A DNA stretch of 64,000 nt, from the NCBI GenBank assembly GCA_036937835.1, contig CM072861.1, positions 22,620,001 to 22,684,000 of the forward strand, read 5' to 3'. The notes below the pieces were generated by a model. That model saw only the letters and a list, made by a program, of their open reading frames with translations. It had not been told where the DNA came from and made no database searches. The first letter of the stretch is position 1, and the number at the start of each line of letters is the position of its first letter. Position numbers and translations under genes: made by a program. This document shows, piece after piece, positions 62,910 to 64,000 of this stretch. The DNA comes from Pampus argenteus. Taxonomy: Eukaryota > Chordata > Actinopteri > Scombriformes > Stromateidae.

Positions 62910-64000
62910 CTATCTGCCGTGATCGTTGGGAAGCCGTGATGATGTTTCGTGCTTCTCGTCCAACTTGGCGAGGGCCGTCTCCAGCTGCTCGATCAGTACC
63001 CGCTTCTTGAACCTGTCAGAGGGAATTACAAAACAATAAAATCTGCTTTAAGAGACTATGAACGTGGCTGCAGCGTAGTTATGACTCAGTGTTAATAGCT
63101 CCTGTGTTCGACCAGTGAAACTGTTTCAACAACCCAAAATGACTCATGGTTTCCTACCTGGAGGCCTCTTTAATAGCGTGTTGGATGATGTACCTCTGGA
63201 CATTAACTGGTCCTTTCACCTGCTGCAGTATTCCCAGTATTGCCTCATAGTCTGAGAAAAAGCACACACACACACACACACACAGACACACACACACATC
63301 TTCAGTGTGACACCTTCTTTAGCAGATCAGATAAAAACAAGAAGTCATGTTTGTTCCGTTTCTGATATGTGAGGCGCTGCGTTGGCTCATACTCACTCCG
63401 TCCAGGTTTGCGGACCTCCTTGATGATCTGCGACCGCAGCTCTGCTTGGCTTCCGTCCAGCGGGGCGATGAATATGGTGTCAGACGCTGATAGGTCGACT
63501 TCAGCGTCCTCCAGCTGGCTCTGCGGACTCAGCCGATCACAGTTGAGTTTCTCCTCTAGCGGCTGCTGCTCGTCTGGATGATCTTCTACGAGTCTCTCCT
63601 CCGTCATGTCGACGTCCTCCACCTGATCCGTCGCTCCCAGCCCGGCCTTCTCCTCCAGGCTCAGTAAAGACGGGGTCTTTTCTGCAGCAGCGTCCATCTC
63701 CGTGGGCCAAATCTCCCCCGAGTCGGGCCCAAGAGCCCCGTCACCGTTACTCTGAGTGACCACCACGTTGTTGCCATCCACTCCTGCAGGGAAGAATGAT
63801 TTAAAATGTCTATTTCATATCATATAGCATAAGTCTGTACTCTCATGCTTTAGTCTGACTCCTACCTTTGTGCTGCGGGACGGGTTTGAGGAGGCTCTGC
63901 TGCCCTTGAACCCCTGCTGGACTCCTTCCAACCACCACATGGTTTGTGTTTCCTGGTGGTGTCTGCGGCCGCCGCAGCAGTGGCGACATGCTCCGCCTTC
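62910..64000 (-). CDS. ints6l: Integrator complex subunit 6-like (INTS6L/DDX26B), C-terminal part
   Basis: Paralogue of Integrator subunit 6, part of the nuclear complex that cleaves snRNA and attenuates nascent transcripts. Four exons are visible, 64000-63866 (runs off the window), 63783-63397, 63251-63158 and 63012-62910, all in phase. The first holds MSPLLRRPQTPPGN. The second is acidic and probably disordered (LSLEEKAGLGATDQVEDVDM), then DGSQAELRSQIIKEVRKPGR. The last two encode the conserved INTS6-type C-terminal helical module: YEAILGILQQVKGPV, IKEASRFKKRVLIEQLE and ALAKLDEKHE, with the stop at 62910. INTS6 itself is the alternative. The L assignment rests on adjacency to mmgt1, as on human Xq26. 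The N-terminal VWA domain lies outside. Confidence 0.9.
63262..63300. repeat. CA microsatellite in an ints6l intron
   Basis: Nearly uninterrupted CA repeat between two C-terminal exons, about 15 bp upstream of an exon acceptor on the minus strand. Confidence 0.9.

Noticed and set aside
1..64000. CRISPR arrays, phage, defence islands, viral insertions or tRNA genes
   Set aside because: Looked for on both strands while reading; no spaced direct repeats, viral protein fragments or convincing tRNA cloverleaf boxes were recognised.

Overview
The window is vertebrate nuclear DNA, almost certainly from a ray-finned (teleost, probably percomorph) fish. The genes have GT-AG introns and their joined exons match vertebrate proteins. 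The her (hairy/E(spl)-related) genes are of teleost type, introns are compact, and CA/GT, GGA and ATT microsatellites are dense, with several degenerate fish-type transposable elements. Nothing prokaryotic, viral or CRISPR-like was seen. Exons were assembled by hand from splice sites and reading phase, and every complete gene model closes in frame.

Region 1 (1-31.4 kb) holds cnot7 (+, 3' part), zdhhc2 (-), micu3 (-) and fgf20 (+). The order and relative orientations match human 8p22 as I recall it. cnot7 and zdhhc2 converge tail to tail; micu3 and fgf20 diverge from a gap of about 850 bp. A 780-bp polypurine tract with a 154-bp higher-order repeat lies between zdhhc2 and micu3.

Region 2 (31.4-47.8 kb) has no recognisable gene. 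It contains a 5S rRNA-headed SINE with a LINE-like tail and a perfect 12-bp target-site duplication, a small inverted-repeat element, another dispersed-repeat candidate, and non-repetitive DNA that may include fgf20 or her enhancers.

Region 3 (47.8-54 kb) holds two tandem minus-strand HES/her transcription factor genes with WRPW C termini (her1/her11-type and her5/her7-type). Upstream of them are CACGTG E-boxes and consensus RBPJ sites, as expected for Notch-driven, self-repressing genes.

Region 4 (56-64 kb) holds pfdn6 (-), mmgt1/emc5 (+, head to head with pfdn6) and the 3' part of ints6l (-). mmgt1 and ints6l are neighbours on human Xq26 as I recall it, so the window joins blocks that are separate in mammals.

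The genes do not form one pathway. They cover mRNA deadenylation, protein palmitoylation, mitochondrial calcium uptake, FGF signalling, Notch-output repression, chaperone and membrane-insertase subunits, and the Integrator complex. The most novel-looking item is the 5S-headed SINE; no undescribed gene system was found.
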